Below are positions 1 through 13,800 of a DNA stretch of 64,000 bases, one piece after another. A program made the position numbers and the translations under genes. The notes under the pieces were generated by a model. The model ran no database searches and was not told where the DNA came from. It saw only the letters and a program-made list of their open reading frames with translations. Source of the DNA: Cardinalis cardinalis (lineage: Eukaryota > Chordata > Aves > Passeriformes > Cardinalidae); contig JACDOX010000034.1 of assembly GCA_014549065.1 (NCBI GenBank), forward strand, positions 5,713,065 through 5,777,064, in the 5' to 3' direction. How positions within the stretch are numbered: the first letter of the stretch is position 1; each line of letters opens with the position of its first letter.

Positions 1-1922
1 TGACTGGTGCAAACAGCAGTGAAAATAACTTTAGAGTAAAAATACAGTTTTATTATCTCACAACACTGATTCTGGTTTGTGAGTGTAAATGCTTCGCATT
101 GATTTTTCTAGTCTTTGAAAACAAGCAACTCAACTGAGTTACAAGATGTTTCATTTAAAAAAACCCAGAGTTATCACATTATTAAAATCTTAAACCATTA
201 CAAGAACTTCTATTTTCCCAATGCTAACCAATTGGAAAGCTATATCAAATAGGCTTCTTTCAATTTAAACTTCAAAAAANTGCCCCAAAGGCACCAAGTA
301 CTAGAAATTCTTGAATGAAAGTATCATGATTTTTTAATTAGCTTTGTTAAAAAGAATGCTTCCAGAATAAATACCTATTGTATCTCTAACTCAGCTGTGA
401 TGACAAATGCAGGATAATCAATAGTGGTCACGAATTCCAGGGTAGACAATCTCTTGTTGCAGGGGTTACAAAGCTGTTCAGCACAGACAGTAATACAGGA
501 AAAGGAAACCTGTCAACCAAAACTAATGTAAAACAGTGAATTCACTTTTCCACCTCCATAAATTGACACCTGGTCAATTCTACCTTTTAAACTCTGCTAA
601 GATGAATTATAAATCAAGGTAGACGTTATTCTAGGAGTTAAATAAGGGTATGGATTACTTCAGGGGGAGAAAAGGTCTTCAGGAATCATTCCCAAGAATA
701 AGCTTTCATGAACTCAGGCATGTATTTTGGTTTTTGCACTAAAACAGCAATGAGTGTAACTTAAATGCATTACACTTACCAAACTTTTCATAGCGTTAAA
801 GCTCTGAAACCAGGAACTTTTGTGAGTTACATAAGAAGAAAACAGCCGCATCTTTGGCAGTTTCTGGCCAGAAGCGAGACTCTTTAAGGGTTATTTAAAC
901 TAATGCAATCGTGGTAAAGAGAATTAGTTCTTTTTTTAATAGATAAGGCATTCATATAGCCTGTCAAAATCTCAAATTTTGCCTCTAATGTTAGGGTCCT
1001 AAAGGAGGCACAACTGCATTATGTCAGGCCATAACTTTTGTTACTGATCTAAATTTGTATTCCCTATTGGACAACTTCCAAATCCTGAGTGGGTTTTGAG
1101 GCGTAGAGGAGAGAAGCAACAGTGATATGTTTGTCTAAAATTAGAATGCTCGACAAAAAAAAGAAACATTAGCTAAATAAAACAAATTAAATTAGCTCTA
1201 TGATAAAGTGGAAGTGGAAAGGAGAACTGATGAGAGAGCAACCCTATGAAGGACTTGAGGGTGCTGGTGGATGAGAAACATATCACTAGAGATGAAATGA
1301 AGATACTTTCCATGAGTCCAAGTATACTCTAAATTTCCTAAAAGGAAAAGACTGTTAAGACTAAGTGCATAAGCATTTGCTTTTTCAAAAGCCGTCAAAT
1401 TAAAAGCTCTTACATAACTCTATTAATATAGAAAAATCTGGACACACTACTTGCTCTTANTGACATTAAAGTATTACAATTTTAATTTGCAGTTCAAAAC
1501 AGAATTAGATTAACTTAATTAATATTTTATTCATTTTTAGAAGGCACTTTTACACATAAGGAGGTTGATATTAGTTATATACAGTAATTTTAAAATAGTC
1601 TGCAGTGTTTTAAAGGTGCTGTAAATATGTAATTGCTAAACAATTTCTAAAAAAACAATAAATTTCAGAAACTGAAAAATGTGTAAATGTGTACAAACAT
1701 TGGATTTAAATTTAGTGCAGTCATTTGGGTTGACTATTGTCTGTTGTTTTGTTGCTGTTTTTTTAAATAAATTGAAATCTTCCCTTGAAAACATAAGGAT
1801 TTAAATTTTAAAATGTATATCACCAGCTCTATTTAATTTCTTGTTGGATTCAAATGTATAAATTTCTTGTCAAACAAACTATTCACATTTAGTAAAGAAA
1901 AAATGCACTCAAGTGAACTCAG

Positions 1923-1923
<1 letters not shown>
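1..1923. other. AT-rich non-coding stretch, no gene seen
   Basis: Stops are frequent in all six frames and the longest open frame has 66 codons, with no recognisable product. The sequence has short A and T runs only, and no interspersed repeat I can name. It ends at the AAT microsatellite. Confidence 0.7.

Positions 1924-1965
<42 letters not shown>
1924..1965. repeat. (AAT)14 microsatellite
   Basis: Fourteen uninterrupted AAT units (42 bases) are visible, flanked by AGG on the left and CACAG on the right. A perfect trinucleotide tract of this length is expected to be length-polymorphic. No open frame of note covers it. Confidence 0.97.
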
Positions 1966-2615
1966 CACAGGGTAAATATTTATTACTCTAATTTTGAGAT
2001 CAATCCAACTACATTTTCAATGTATGGCATGTTTTAGTATTTGACAGGAAAAAAAAAATTGCTAACAAAGAAACAAAGAATAAATAAATGCTTTCTCACA
2101 TCTCAAATGACATTAAATAACAATTCCATTCCAGAGCAAATATATTTGATTAACACAATGACTTAAAGTAATGATTTGTTTTGCAAGACGCCGTAAATCT
2201 GCCATTTATTCACATATTGGTAATCACTTTAGCTGAATTGCATANAGAACACAGAAATTACAGGAAAGATAAACAAATGCAAATTGGTTATCACAAGGTA
2301 AATAGACTCTAATGAATTCTCTATCCTATGTAAGCAACTTTATCCCCATCATTCTACTTTGATCTTAAACCAGTGAACATAGTCACATAGATGCTTAAGA
2401 CTGACTTTAAGTCAAAATATTTACAAAACAGACTTAAACTCCTCCTGCTAGACCCTAATGACTGTACCACCCAAATCAATATGCACAGCTTCTTCTTTCT
2501 TGTCTACAATGTTGTGATTACCCCAACACTTCTGGCAGGTTAAGAGCCCCNCAAAAAAACTGCCTGCACCCTTCAGCTCACTGACTTTCTAGGCTCTTCT
2601 CTCCCTACCAATTTT
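1966..2615. other. AT-rich non-coding stretch, no gene seen
   Basis: No repeat family, RNA gene or meaningful open frame is recognised. Short homopolymer A runs occur near 2,050. Confidence 0.65.
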
Positions 2616-2642
2616 AGACACTAAAATTGGTACAGAAGCAGA
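2616..2642. repeat. Perfect inverted repeat, 12-bp arms and 3-nt loop
   Basis: The left arm TACCAATTTTAG (2616-2627) is matched exactly by its reverse complement CTAAAATTGGTA (2631-2642) around the loop ACA. No run of T follows and no gene is adjacent, so it does not look like a terminator. It may be a chance palindrome in AT-rich DNA or the residue of a small element. Confidence 0.85.
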
Positions 2643-5600
2643 AGAAAATACCAGGCAAGTGTGATTGCTCTCTCTTGGGTTATTGTGTGTTCCACTTACC
2701 AGAGAAAACAGTGGCTGGGAAAGTGGCAATGGGAATGAACAGCACAGTCTTAGAGCCTGTTTGTCCAAATGCTGACAGACCTAGAGGGGAAGATGCCTGC
2801 AGCTGCTAGATTAAATTGTAAAAAGGGACTTACCAAGGAGGTGAGCTTGAAAAGAAGGACTGAAAGACCATGGCAGTTTTAGAATTCCAGAATTGCCCTG
2901 TCACCATTGCAATCTGTCTAGGGCTGGCTGAGCGTCCTCAACATTGTGGCCACAGGGATGCAGTCAGGGCAGTGGTGATACAGACGGCATCACAGGACCC
3001 AAACCTTGTGTGTGCACCCATGGAAGCTGTCTCACCAGTGGATGGGCTGATATGGGTGTGGACAAAGCCAGAGAATGCAGGCAGCTGTCTCAGTGTGTTA
3101 AATTCCCACTTCNGGGAATTAGTTATAAAAAGGTTGTTCAGGAATTTGAAGAGGTTTCTTACATTTTTATGTATATCCAGCACTGTGGTTTATCTTCTGC
3201 ATTGTGGATATTGATTCTGAATACATGGTCAATTGATTGTTGGTTAATTAGAAGTCATTAATAATTCAATAANCACTTGGAATCAGATTTTATATAAACC
3301 AATACAAGCTGAGAAGTTTTTATGTCCAACATTGTTATTGACTAAATGCTCAAAAAATGAGTCTTTGAACAAGTTCTAAACATTTGGCAGAGAAGGAACG
3401 TTCAGGAGTTGGAAAAGGGAGAATATTCTATAACCCAACGTTAAACAGAAGTTTTCAATAGTGACTATTGAAAGAGACCAAAGGTTGTTAAAATCAGAAT
3501 AATGCAATAGAAGTGGCAAGTATAACAGTGTACTGGTAGATATATAGTATGGCAGGGTCAGAAGCTGACTACAACCTTGACTATACAGGTATAGTAGGTG
3601 AAGGCTTTAACAGTTAAACAGGACTCAAATTTCAGCAGTTTATTATGTCAGTTTGGAGTGAAAGCTCTTTCAAGAAAATCCAAGTGATGATAAAATGTTG
3701 TTNTAATGAGAAGAGTGAAGCTCTGTTTTACTAAGTATAAGGATGCAATTTCTTCAGTACGTCACATAAAAAGATTTACATGATAAGGGTTAAATGCATA
3801 CAACAGACAGCACATACTTTAAATAATATTATTTCACACAAACCCCAAGTTATATTTATTAAGTTTGACAGAGTTACAAGATGAAATGCTGTTTTACATT
3901 CTCTGCAATACCCCACTTTGCAAAACCTTAGCAAGATGACATCTACAACATGACACTGTAGTGTTGCCAAATGAAGTTTAATGTGTAATATTTGGCCAAC
4001 TCATCCCAACTAGGAATTCCAGGTTCCTTGTATTGACAGATACCCCGAGGATGATTTAGATGTTGGTTGAACTGAATTAACTTCTGCTATTTCTTTTTAT
4101 TTATTATAAACAGAGACTCAGTGATGAGGCTCAAAGCCAAATGCCTTAGGCATGCAGTGAAGTGTATGGAAGAAGAACAACTTCTTTTTCAAGACTTTCT
4201 TTTAAAAAATTAGTATCTTGGACAGGCTGTTTCAAAAATGACAAGTTTTTATAAGGAAAGTCAGCAATAAATAAATCATGCTCTCTAATTCATGCATGAA
4301 TTTCTAACCTTCAACCACTGGATTTGAAACATGCAAACTCTTTTTTTTGTGAAAAATGTATTTTTATACCATGTAAAATGTATATGTTATCAGCAAAATA
4401 GACACTACTGCATATGAATCTGGTAATTTCATTTCNAAGATAGGTACAGTTGCATTTATTTTAATGTGCAAATTCCAGATTTTCTTGTAGCTGAACATTC
4501 ATTTGTCTGGAAGACTGAATTTATGTGGGCACTAATTTGTTATGGATAATGAATGCGCTATGCAAGAAAAACACACATTTCTTCTATATAAGCCAAATTA
4601 TTTTTAAATATAGCAGCATGACTGATTACTTATGTATGACAATTACCATGNTTTAAAATAGGGTAATTTTATAGTTACTTATACAGAGGTCTTAAGAATT
4701 ATAATTATTTAATTTGTGTTTATCAGGAAAATCTATACAGACAAAAAGAATATATGCTGGTAGATTTCATACAAGAACAAAAATATTAAAGACAAACATT
4801 TGGGTTTAAAATGAAGCAATTCTTCATCCCCAGCTGAATTATTACTCTTTTGCTGTGTTGAAAAACAAGCTTCTTGTACAAATTATGATCTACATATGGG
4901 AGTTTTAATTATGTTGATGACTTGGTATAAACTCAGTAGGATAATGGTATATGCTCATTTTTCTTTTTACAAAAGAAACAAAATAAAAATAAGCAATAAA
5001 AACANTATTCAAAAATCTCTTAGTCTTCTATTGTTTAAATATATATTTGATAGGAAAAAGAAAAGCAGAAGTGGCAGTTTAGTTCCTAACAATAAATATA
5101 ATTGCCACACAATCCCCTTTTAATATATATANATGAAATTTTAAGAAATTACCCTATTTGTTTGTCCTATTCCTGTTTATCTTCTGCACTCTGGATCCCC
5201 AATCATTCTAGTGAGTTTAAAGTTTGCAATATGTGTCTATGACTTCTATTTGTTCATTAGTTTGGGAGATTATTTGACTGGCACCACTACGTATAGTTTT
5301 TCAGTTTATTTTCACAACTTATAGTGAGTCATTTGCTTTTCAATTAACATTATGTTCACAGTCCTTCCGTGAGCTCTCTTGCATTTGTNTACAGATAACN
5401 AATGTTCATTCATCGACTGATATTNCCTTAATTAGATCCTTTTCTGAGGGTTTTCTGCCACCTTTCCTTTCTAACTCCACTCTCAGATCCTAAAATGGAT
5501 TTTAGCTATGAAGGGAAAATTCCAATTACAGTGGTAATTTCTGACTGATGAATGAGCTCTTATAGAGGGCAAGAAGGCTCAACTACAAGAAGGAGTAAAG

Positions 5601-6947
5601 CTGTTTGAAAATAGGGATGCTCAAGACGGAAGGCTGCTTTACAAGGGAGTGAAGCATTTCTGAGTGCTGAGATAAGGAATAGCCTCAGCATTATTCTGTA
5701 GCCATCCTGGGATGAGAGCACTTAGGAGCCATGTTTCACAGCAAATGTGGACTGGAGGATGGATCCAAGGGTGGCCTGGAGTGCCCTGTTGCAACCCTGT
5801 ACCACTGTTCTTGGGACTGCTGCTGGTGCAAAGGTGTATAAGGATTCTGCTTGTGATGTTGTGATGCCTCTCTGCAGACTCTATGTAGAATTGTGTATTA
5901 CAGTAGGACTCAGCACATTGAATTGTTTATTACTTTTTAAATATATATATTTGAGCACAAATGTGTTTAATTCACTTCAAGGTATACCTTGAAAATTCCC
6001 CAAGAGCTAGCAAACTGATTAGTCACTCTAGAGTTTTAAAAAGTTTTGCTTGCTCACTTGTTGTGCTCGGTTTTTTTGATTGTTTGTTTTGTTGGTTGGG
6101 TTTCTTTGGGTTTTCTTTTGTAATATATTTTCTATAGAAACACAAGAAGGGATATTCTGTACCTTCTACTTCTATGCTATCTCACATTTTCTAGCTTTTC
6201 TTTAATCCATATCTCTATTCAGTTCAAATTAACTTTGAAGAAATTTTTGCTATTTTACTGAAAGCTAATGTGCTCACTCCAAATTCCCTGTAGCAGCAAT
6301 AGACATTTTGTCTTTGAAAAGAATACACACATGGAATTTTTAGAGGATTCTACTTCTCAGACAGACTGTATGCTGTTCTTCAAATTTGTATAAATGTCAT
6401 GGACATATACAACCCTTGGCACTACTGAAAACTTTGCTATTAACTACNGTAGAATTTGAACTAGATTTTCAGTTGGTGGTTTTATTGACTTTCTACTTTC
6501 AAGGTCTTTTATAGCATGAAAACTAGTAATTCAGATTTTCAGCTAAATTGCCTGTTGTTCCACCTTTCCTCCTATTCTAACAATTTGGATCAAAGATTCT
6601 GCTTCTACAAATAATGATATGGCATGTAAAATATTTAAGATTCTTCATAAATATTTTTATTAGATGGGGTATTGAAATGGAAGATTTAGATCAGTTGATT
6701 TATCAGCTGAAAGAGAAACAGAGAAATCCAAAGACCGTGGTTTGTAGCTACACTATAATGGGAAAAGCATACTGCTACTTTACTATATTACTTGAAGTCT
6801 CCTGAGGTCCTTCTCAGCAGTAGCTATAGGTTTCCTGCAAGCAGTATTGCTCATGAGACATAGCGAACAGATTTTCATACNACTGCATATGATGGCTGGG
6901 ACTTGAACCCAGCTGAAAATGTTTCTGAGTCCCTAAATTACAGAGAA
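2643..6947. other. Mostly AT-rich non-coding stretch with a less AT-rich patch near 2.65-3.1 kb
   Basis: Between about 2,650 and 3,110 the composition becomes less AT-rich and overlapping open frames of 60-114 codons occur on both strands. None reads as a family I recognise, and one crosses an N. A second less AT-rich patch at about 5,600-5,900 holds an 81-codon frame without recognisable content. The rest is AT-rich with many stops. I see no splice-bounded exon that I can defend. Confidence 0.55.
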
Positions 6948-6982
6948 TAGCTTTTGTACTTCCATTAGCTTTTGTACTTCCA
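6948..6982. repeat. 17-bp perfect direct repeat, 18-bp period
   Basis: TAGCTTTTGTACTTCCA occurs at 6948-6964 and again at 6966-6982, separated by one T. It is a simple tandem duplication in otherwise unique DNA, and looks recent because the two copies are identical. Confidence 0.93.
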
Positions 6983-9900
6983 ATCCCTCTACAGGGATTC
7001 TTGTTCTCATCAAATGGAGTTCCTTTCCCATCTCCTTTCAAACTAATTTTCATTAGTGTATGATTTACAGAGTAAAGGATATTTTTAATGAACCAAAATC
7101 CATTTCATTTTTATGACTTGTTGAATTTATCCTAATAAATACTATGAATTAGTTTTCATAAAGTTTGTGAAATAAATAATTCCTGCATCTAGTAAAAATG
7201 NGGGGGCAAACTGAACCAAATAAATAGCACTGTTTCTCTACCTCACATATCCACTTACTTTCCAATTTTGAACTCAGGAAGGCAATGAGGCAATTATATT
7301 TTTACTAATCTATGGATATCTCCTATCTCTCCATAGAAGAAAGCTCTAGTTAAAAATTTGCATAACAAAAATAGTTAAATAAATCTACAAATCAGTATAT
7401 CTTGGAAGCTGAACACATCTCTTTAAGTACACATTAATTACAAAAAAAGTGACATATTGAAAGAAAAGGAGAGCAGTAATTGATTTTGTAAATGAACATN
7501 TATAGAAATACATATGAATTCTTGATGGGTGGGACCAGTATGGATACATCAAAGTACTGCAGATACAACAGAAATGCTCAGAGAGTAGCCCTGGATGTAA
7601 GCTCACAGACCGTTTGCAGAAGTTTGCACAGCCAATGTCACCTTTGCTGAACTTCCAGAATAACTACCAGCAAAAACTGAAGATCTATCTAAAGAAGAAA
7701 GACCTTTATCTACCACATTTATATCTCTAGCAAATCCTTCAGTATAGGATATTATCTCTATAGAGAAGTAGGTAAGGGAATTTGGATGAAAATAATGTAT
7801 TTTCCTATGCTTCAGAGTCCAGCCAATCATGCGACTGAAGATGCATCCAGTCTGCCTACAGAAACTGCGATATTCCATTGTCTTTCTTTTCATAAATTTT
7901 AAAATTAAAAAAAAAAAAGTTCTTTCTGTTTGAAAAAATAAAACAAGTATTTACCTCATATTTACTAAGGAAAGTTAAACAANGATTTTTCTGTTTGAAG
8001 TGAGTTTTGCTACGGAATGGCTGCCACTTGCCNGTGCCTTTCTGTTTCCCTTCTACCTGTTCCATAGTAAGGTGTCAAGACATCTTAGTGTTTCTGAAAA
8101 CCAAGGAGTCAGTTTAAACCAACTAATTTGGATTGAAGGATTTTCAATTTCAAATTTTNGAAGTGGAATTTTGCTGTATAAAACATCTGAAACACTAACT
8201 AGGATTACTGTTACAAAATTTAGATGTTACGTTTTACTTGGTAGAAATAGTCATTTGCCTAAATTTGTTTTTATACTGCCTAGTTCCCATAAACAATTCA
8301 AGTATAAATTCTGTTAAAGATTCCTTGCACTTTAAATGAGTTAACATATCACTTTTATTTGCTTACTGTATGAAAAAGTTATGCTGATGTTTATTTTCAT
8401 TTTCCATTCAGGNAAGACTTTTCTTGAAGGAGAGGCTTTCAAAGTCTGGCAAAAATGGGAATAGAATATCAAAAGCCTTGTTTTACAATATTCAGGAGCC
8501 CCACTACCTTTATTGCATGCAATCACAGAAGCTCTTCCCTGAAATCCACACATATTCAGCCTATCAGGTAATATTTCCATCCAAGCTATTCATCAATAGA
8601 CATGTTTCCTTCCATATTTTATTATTTTGTAAATAAATTAACTATTTCTTTCGCCAGTAATGTTGAGATTTTCTGGTCAAAGCATTTTTTTCATCCACAT
8701 AGATGCGAGTTCTTTATTACATAGTTATGGCAGACTATTNTTAGTAAAAACTAATTTACTTGTTTTTTTTTAAATAAATGTAGACTTAAAGTTTTACTTG
8801 CCATTTACAGATAAACAAATCTCTAAATGTAGCATCTGAACTGGGATGATATTTAAATGAATATTCAATTACAATACACTTGAGGTAATAGGATTAAAAT
8901 TAAATTTTANTTTTTGTGTATCAAGAACCTAAGCCCCAGAATACCTAATGATATTTTAAGAAAGCTGTGGCCCTCTTTCATTTTTAGATTTAATTGNAAA
9001 GAACTTGGAGTAAAAGAAAAGAAGCTCTAAAGAAGGTACATTTTCCCTCTTTTGTTCTACAATAAATGATGAACTACAACTTTCATTTAAAATATTGTAA
9101 TACGACTTTCAACTTTAAATCACAAAGACTACATACTATGTTTTTAACATAAAAGAGACAGTTTAAGCTTTTAAAGTTCCTTAAAAAAAGCCAACAAAAA
9201 TAGTGCAGTCACTTATTCACAAGATCCATTCACTGTAACTCTCGTGTCTCATGTAGAACCACTCTTCTCCCTTTCTGGCTAGAAATAAAACTGAGANAAT
9301 CACCCTATAAATATTTTCCCTTCTGAGATATTTGCATTAGGATGATNCACATTTTTCTTCTGAACATACCACCTTTTCATTCTTGCCTCTAGAAGGAACA
9401 CAGTGAGTTGCCTATGAGTCTATCCATTTTGGAATCTCAAACCAGGAGAAAACACTCCAACCACATGCAATGGTCAAGCGAGAGATAAAGCCATGAAATA
9501 ATGGGGAAAGTTCTGCAACAAAANCAACAAAAAATGATTATGTATGAAGAACTGTGTCTCACAAGAGACAAGGGATCAAACCAGGAGGTGTAAAAGGAAA
9601 ATAAAGGATAATAAGCTTGGGAGTGATATGTAAAGCTATGCCTTCCTTTTTCCAAATCACTTAGAGAAGTTTAATTTTTATCAGTTTCTTAAGGAGTTCT
9701 TCAGTATGTTCCCTGCCTTGAAAGCTGCTGCTTTGATGGTCATCACGTTCTNCGTTTGGTTTCCTGGGAAAGCAGAGGCGTGCGTGAGAGCCTGGTGTCA
9801 ACCAGTGTACATGGAACAGTCTCATTGAGCTATTTCATTTTGGAGCACGAACTGGGACAGTTCAGNCTAATTTTAAAGCAAATAAACAGGGATGTCTTTT

Positions 9901-10296
9901 GCATCAGTTAAAAGTTGCTTCTTGTTTTCTCTTTCATTCTAATAGAGAATGCAATTTTTACACAAAACTGTAGCTATGGAAACATCACCAAAAAATGCAA
10001 CCAAAGAATTATACCAATATTGTTCTTGCCTTAACTTTTATCTTGCTCTGATGTTTCTGATTTCAGGAATTTTAAGGGGAGTTACATAATATCCTCTTTC
10101 AAGAAAAAAAAATTCACCCCTCTGGATGAAAATGTCTGAAGATCAAATTCTGCTTTTGGTACATCAGCAAGAGTCTGATTCATGGTCCTGTTAATTAAAG
10201 TTGGTCTCAGCTAAAAAAAAATAGTACCAATGCAATCATGTTTCTAAATATTGTCTTATGAAGATAAAGGCTGCTTAATTTCCCACTTTTCCAAGA
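6983..10296. other. AT-rich non-coding stretch, no gene seen
   Basis: The longest open frame is 105 codons at 8,000-8,317. It contains two unknown residues, has no recognisable motif, and is overlapped by antisense frames. Poly-A and poly-T runs of 8-12 bases occur near 7,910 and 8,765. No interspersed repeat is recognised until the CR1 fragment at about 10.3 kb. Confidence 0.6.
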
Positions 10297-10830
10297 ACCT
10301 TCATAGAATACTGCATTCAGTTTTGGGCCATTCTGTGAAAGAAAGACAATGACCAACTGAAGAGAATACAAGGAGGCCACAGAGATGGTGGGGCTGAAGA
10401 AATTGCTCTTTGAGAAGAGTCTGAAGGAGCTGGGCTTGTTTAATTTGGAACAGAGTTGGCCTCAGAGGGATCTACCAGCAGACCCCAGTGCTACGGGGAA
10501 GTCATTGAGGAAACATAGCCAGACTCTGCAAAACAATGCAAACTGGAAAGATGAGAAACAAGAAGTATAAATTTAAATAAGGGAGGTTCATCTGAATATA
10601 AGGAGAAGTTTTCCACCATAAGGACAGAGAGGCAGTCGGGCAAGCTGAGAGAGGTTGTTCACTTCCCATCCTTGGATGATTTCAAGACCCAACTGAATGA
10701 AGACCTAAGCATCTTGGTCTGGATGAGGACCCAGCAGGATGAGGACCTCAGCAGTCTGGCCTTAGACTTCCTTAGAGCTGACCTGCCATCAGCAGAAGAT
10801 TGGACTGGAGACTGTCCAAGGCCCTTTTTC
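10297..10830 (+). mobile_element. CR1 LINE fragment, sense, old and 5'-truncated
   Basis: The stretch follows the 3' part of avian CR1 in sense. It begins with text like ...CATTCAGTTTTGGGCCA, then GGAGGCCACAGAGATG, GGAGCTGGGCTTGTTTAAT, and later AGAGAGGTTGT and CATCCTTGGATGATTTCAAG. In the family these belong to the end of the reverse-transcriptase ORF and the 3' UTR. Small indels and substitutions break the frame, leaving 60-codon scraps only. The terminal octamer tail is not visible, so the 3' limit is uncertain. This is inactive by inspection. Recognition is from memory of the family, without alignment. Confidence 0.75.
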
Positions 10831-13800
10831 TACCTAAACAATATGATTGTATGAAATTGCATTTTATACAAGGCTATTTCAGTTTACCAGATTTTTTAGT
10901 TACCTAGTTTATTTCACATGAGAAAATCCAGGCAGACATCAGTTACCAGAAGTTATTTTAAAGTTGCACAGCCAATAAATATGAAGTCTATACTCTCCCT
11001 GTGGAATCCCATTAAAAGACATGAAAACCAAGGTAAAAGCCAATTATGTGAGTCTGCCAAATTCATTAACATTAACTAATGAGACTGTTGACTTCTAAAA
11101 TTGTTTGTGTCAGGTGACAATGACAAAATTGATAAGACAGTACCTGCAGAATCTCATTAAATAGTTTGCAGCTCATTTCTATCAGTATCAAATATTAGAT
11201 TAAGCCAATAATAATGTTGATATGAATTTGAAAGAATTAATTAGAAATCCTCTTTAGAAACTCCACTGCATATGTGAAAAAAGGGATAAAAATAGCTTTC
11301 ATTCTGAGGATTTTAAACAGGAAAAATACTCCTGCTATAATAAAAAATAACAATAATTAGAATAATGACAATATATAATACTGAGATTTGGTTCTTCTTA
11401 TCCTGTCAAAACAGAAGTAATTATTTTTCCTCACAAAACTGCTACTAAAGGAGTTGTGCTGCATATTAGGGATGTTTAATGCTTATTATCAGAGTCTCTG
11501 TTATAGAATGTAAAGCTTCAATTTTTATGTGAGGCTGTGGATTTTCTACTATTTTTAAAAACATTCCAAATGACAGAAATATATCTCATTTGCTAAGAGC
11601 TGTCCCTGCAACACTTGAGCTATGAATTTGAATTCAGGTTTGAACTCTGAGACAAGATCAAGATCTGTTGACAGCCCCTTTCTCCCTCTCTCCTTGTAAG
11701 GCTGCATGGTATAAGCATTTTTATGGCACTTTATTTGGGGTCTTTGCAAGTCTAAGAAGATAAAACAACATTNATAAACATATGCTTTGCAAATACTTGT
11801 GAAAACTTGAAATGTAAATGATTGTAATACAAAATGAGAAACATGAATGGCATATGAAGTTGTTCTGAAACATTGTGCTTGTATAAACTGCATAATGAAA
11901 ATTTTACACAAGACTTAAGCTCTCTCAATGGTTCCTCATTATCAATTTCAAATCATCAGTTTTCTGAGTTTTCTGTACTGAAAAAAAATAATGAAAAATA
12001 TGGAAATCTTCCAAAAATTCCCACTAAATCAGGCATTGCTACATCTGTCTATCACCCAATTACATTAATTCCACCTGAAATGGTGATAATTATGTCATAT
12101 CTGGAATGGCATAGTCAATGAGCTGTTTTAAAGATTCAGTGCTTCTGACTTTGAACATATTGAGCNTTCACTACTCACAAAGTGTGTGTGGCTAAAAATA
12201 TAAGACTTTCTCCTCCTCATTTCTTAGGAAAGTGTGTCTGTCTGTGCAGTATCGGTATCCATTCCCAATGTGAATGAGTGGCTGCCTCGTAGCCATTTTC
12301 AGCCTGGCTGGTAGGANACAGCAGAGCAATGGGCACAGTCTCAAACAGCCAGGTTTGAGACTGGACTCACATATTCACTATGTGGAAAGTATACATATTT
12401 TGGTCTTGGTGGAAATTTTAGAGCTCTTTTTAACAAACATTGAAGGCTGCTTAGACTTTAATGGCTTGACAGGCTTGACTTATTGCTGCTTTCATGAAAA
12501 ATATGATGCCTCCTCAGATCTGACCAAAAGTGGGGGTGAGGGCCCTAGCACACTTAATTTTGTATTTTGTATTTTTGTATTAGTTCATCCTTCAGCAGTG
12601 GGAGGTGGCACCCTCAGTGGAGTAGCTCTGTGTGTAGTTCACTCCTGTTCTCACCAGGATTTCTGATGCTGTATCAGCNCAAGAATTCACCTGCTTCAAA
12701 AATGGCATGCTTTGTGGCTTACTGTGATTGCAAAGCCAGTCTGATAGCAAGATGCCTTGGAAAGTAGAAGTCTTACTGCCTTGAAATTTCCCTTAAATCT
12801 AGTATATCATTTTAGCCCTAAAACAGAATGGAATGAAAAAACAAAAACGAGAATCTTTTCCACTGCATCAACCAATTGAGCATTGAATATATGATCTGTA
12901 GATAAGCCACAGGGAAGGCAGGGTCACAAGGAGAGAACTGAACCACATCTTTTGCAGTGATTTGTCATTGGTAAGGCTTCACTGTAATGCCAGACTGAGC
13001 CTAAGTAACTATCTTAGGATAANTTTTTTTCTTCTTTGGATCACATTGGGATGCATAAAAGGTTTCTTGTATGGAAACAGATTTATAGGAGACCTGAAAC
13101 CTGCATATATGCAATTTGCTAGACTAGTATTTCTATTTTCCCTATTGTGCNTTAACAGAAGACAGTGAACCACTATTATATGCTGCATTTTAGATTCTCA
13201 TTAGCCTGGAGTAAGCTGTAAACATATATATCACAATTTAATCCATCAAATTATGCACTCAGTATTAATGAAAACTGTACTAATAGCTGAATAATTCAGA
13301 ACTATAGTCTAATAGGACTTCAGACATTACTCGGAAGACATTAAAAAAAATATATTAACATAAATTCTTAATTTTGAAGTACTGTAACCTTTGTTAACTT
13401 ACAGGAAAGCAAAATATAGTATTTCATTACAAAATTAAAAGAAAGCAAACNGTCTGAACATAAAATTGAAGACAAAGCAAATGGGCTCAAGATCAAAAGC
13501 CTTGAATATTCTAGTTATTTCTATTGCAGACACATAAGTAGGAAAGGGAAGAATCACTACTAATTTCAGGCCATAAAAACATTAATTTCCTCAGAACACA
13601 GGCACATTTGTTTCCAACAAGATACCAGTCATATAAGCCCCAAACCTCTTAAATCCTATTTTTAAATTAGTGTGTTTCTACTAAGACTGCTACCTGTGAT
13701 TCTCCTGTCNATATTGCTCTCCCCACCTTGAAAAGAAAGTTGTTACTCATGTGAGACGATTCAGCTGCTAGCAAAGCAGGTTCCAAACTGCTATACTTTG

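Noticed and set aside
2944..3261. Cysteine-containing frame that superficially resembles an EGF-like repeat
   Set aside because: The cysteine spacing does not continue, the frame crosses an N and no second repeat or splice context is present.
12274..12666. 130-codon plus frame
   Set aside because: It contains an unknown residue and no recognisable domain, and has no splice or promoter context.
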